This document shows, piece by piece, positions 63,699 to 64,000 of a stretch of 64,000 nucleotides of DNA (position 1 is the first letter of the stretch; the number at the start of each line of letters is the position of its first letter). The stretch is from Leptolyngbyaceae cyanobacterium (GTDB taxonomy: Bacteria > Cyanobacteriota > Cyanobacteriia > Cyanobacteriales > Aerosakkonemataceae). The notes beneath the pieces are model-generated. The model was not told the origin of the DNA and ran no database searches. It saw only the letters and a program-made list of their open reading frames with translations. The position numbers were made by a program, and so were the translations under genes. The stretch lies in assembly GCA_036703985.1 (NCBI GenBank), contig DATNQN010000071.1, forward strand, positions 186,001 to 250,000. Direction: 5' to 3'.

Positions 63699-64000
63699 AT
63701 GGCTGTTGACTATGATTTAGTTGCGATCGGGGGAAGCCCTGCCGGACTTTATACTGCGATCGCTGCGACTTATTTAAAAGCCCGCGTTGCCTTGGTAGCA
63801 TCTCAGCTATCAGGCACAACTTGGTTAGAATCCGGATCTAAATATAGTAAAGCCTTAACCCAGGTGGGACGAGTTGCCCATCAAATGCAGGAAGCACCAT
63901 CATTTGGCGTGGGATGGGAACCTTCAGAAGAATCTTATCGCGTGCTGGGAGTACACTTCGCTGACGCCCTCAAGTGGGCAAAAGGTGTGGTTTCTGCCCT
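63699..64000 (+). CDS. FAD-dependent pyridine nucleotide-disulfide oxidoreductase (3' end outside window)
   Basis: The first 100 codons after ATG 63699 give MAVDYDLVAIGGSPAGLYTAIAA, a Rossmann FAD-binding strand with the glycine-rich turn IGGSPAG, and then LKARVALVASQL at the end of the betaalphabeta unit. The reading frame is still open at the end of the window, so the active-site and interface domains cannot be checked. Relatives include mercuric reductase-like and dihydrolipoamide dehydrogenase-like proteins of cyanobacteria. The CxxxxC redox motif, usually near residue 40-50, is not seen in the stretch present. Confidence 0.75.
   Translation, partial: MAVDYDLVAIGGSPAGLYTAIAATYLKARVALVASQLSGTTWLESGSKYSKALTQVGRVAHQMQEAPSFGVGWEPSEESYRVLGVHFADALKWAKGVVSA

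Noticed and set aside
1-64000. tRNA, rRNA and riboswitch signals across the window
   Set aside because: A visual search of the gaps found no cloverleaf-type or cobalamin/TPP-type leader; none is reported.

Overview
The window looks like chromosomal DNA of a filamentous, gliding, oxygenic cyanobacterium. HIP1 octamers (GCGATCGC) are scattered through it. It carries a photosystem II gene (psbY), a cyanobacteria-only zinc-motif family (TIGR02652 type), a type IV pilus operon without pilP, very large multidomain kinases, and dispersed short repeats (GTCATTGGTCATC-type and CCGCAGATGAACGCAGAT-type) typical of Oscillatoriales and Nostocales. I saw no tRNA, rRNA, CRISPR array or intact insertion sequence.

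Bases 1-12214 hold a one-directional surface-polysaccharide cluster. It contains the tail of a CgeB-like glycosyltransferase, two SAM methyltransferases, an OafA-type acyltransferase broken by one in-frame TGA, four GT4-type glycosyltransferases, a Wzy-like membrane protein, an AsnB-type amidotransferase and a WaaE-like GT2. Several neighbours overlap by ATGA, and the region looks AT-richer than what follows. From 12.4 to 14.9 kb there is an orphan gene, then an XRE regulator with a palindromic operator just upstream of mnmE.

Bases 15.1-32.7 kb are dominated by signalling. A 2384-residue Ser/Thr kinase-ATPase-GAF-PAS-histidine kinase-receiver protein overlaps a receiver-histidine kinase gene. 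A CheY-like regulator lies nearby. A second set comprises a PAS histidine kinase, an Rcp1-like regulator and a 1052-residue hybrid kinase whose GAF domain resembles a cyanobacteriochrome but lacks the chromophore cysteine. A SagB-type dehydrogenase and a pentapeptide-repeat protein sit between them.

Bases 32.8-47.3 kb are mostly housekeeping and small accessory genes: ilvC, a secreted EndoU-like nuclease, an amidase, a PlsC acyltransferase, a Rpn/PD-(D/E)XK protein, map, a cupredoxin beside a TauE/SafE-like membrane protein with a His-rich tail, a fused M16 protease, a VOC protein, a TIGR02652-type protein, a gamma-carbonic-anhydrase-like protein and the 39-residue psbY.

Bases 47.5-64 kb carry an HTH-STAND NTPase-TPR protein divergent from a chemoreceptor, folC with an in-frame repeat insertion, an FkbM methyltransferase, a sugar-binding lipoprotein, the pilM-N-O-Q operon, an HU protein, a CobD-like aminotransferase with a TTG start, and the beginning of a flavin disulfide oxidoreductase cut by the window edge. 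Taken together the content suggests a motile, slime-secreting cyanobacterium with heavy sensory investment. The pilus operon and polysaccharide cluster would supply the machinery for gliding and surface coating.
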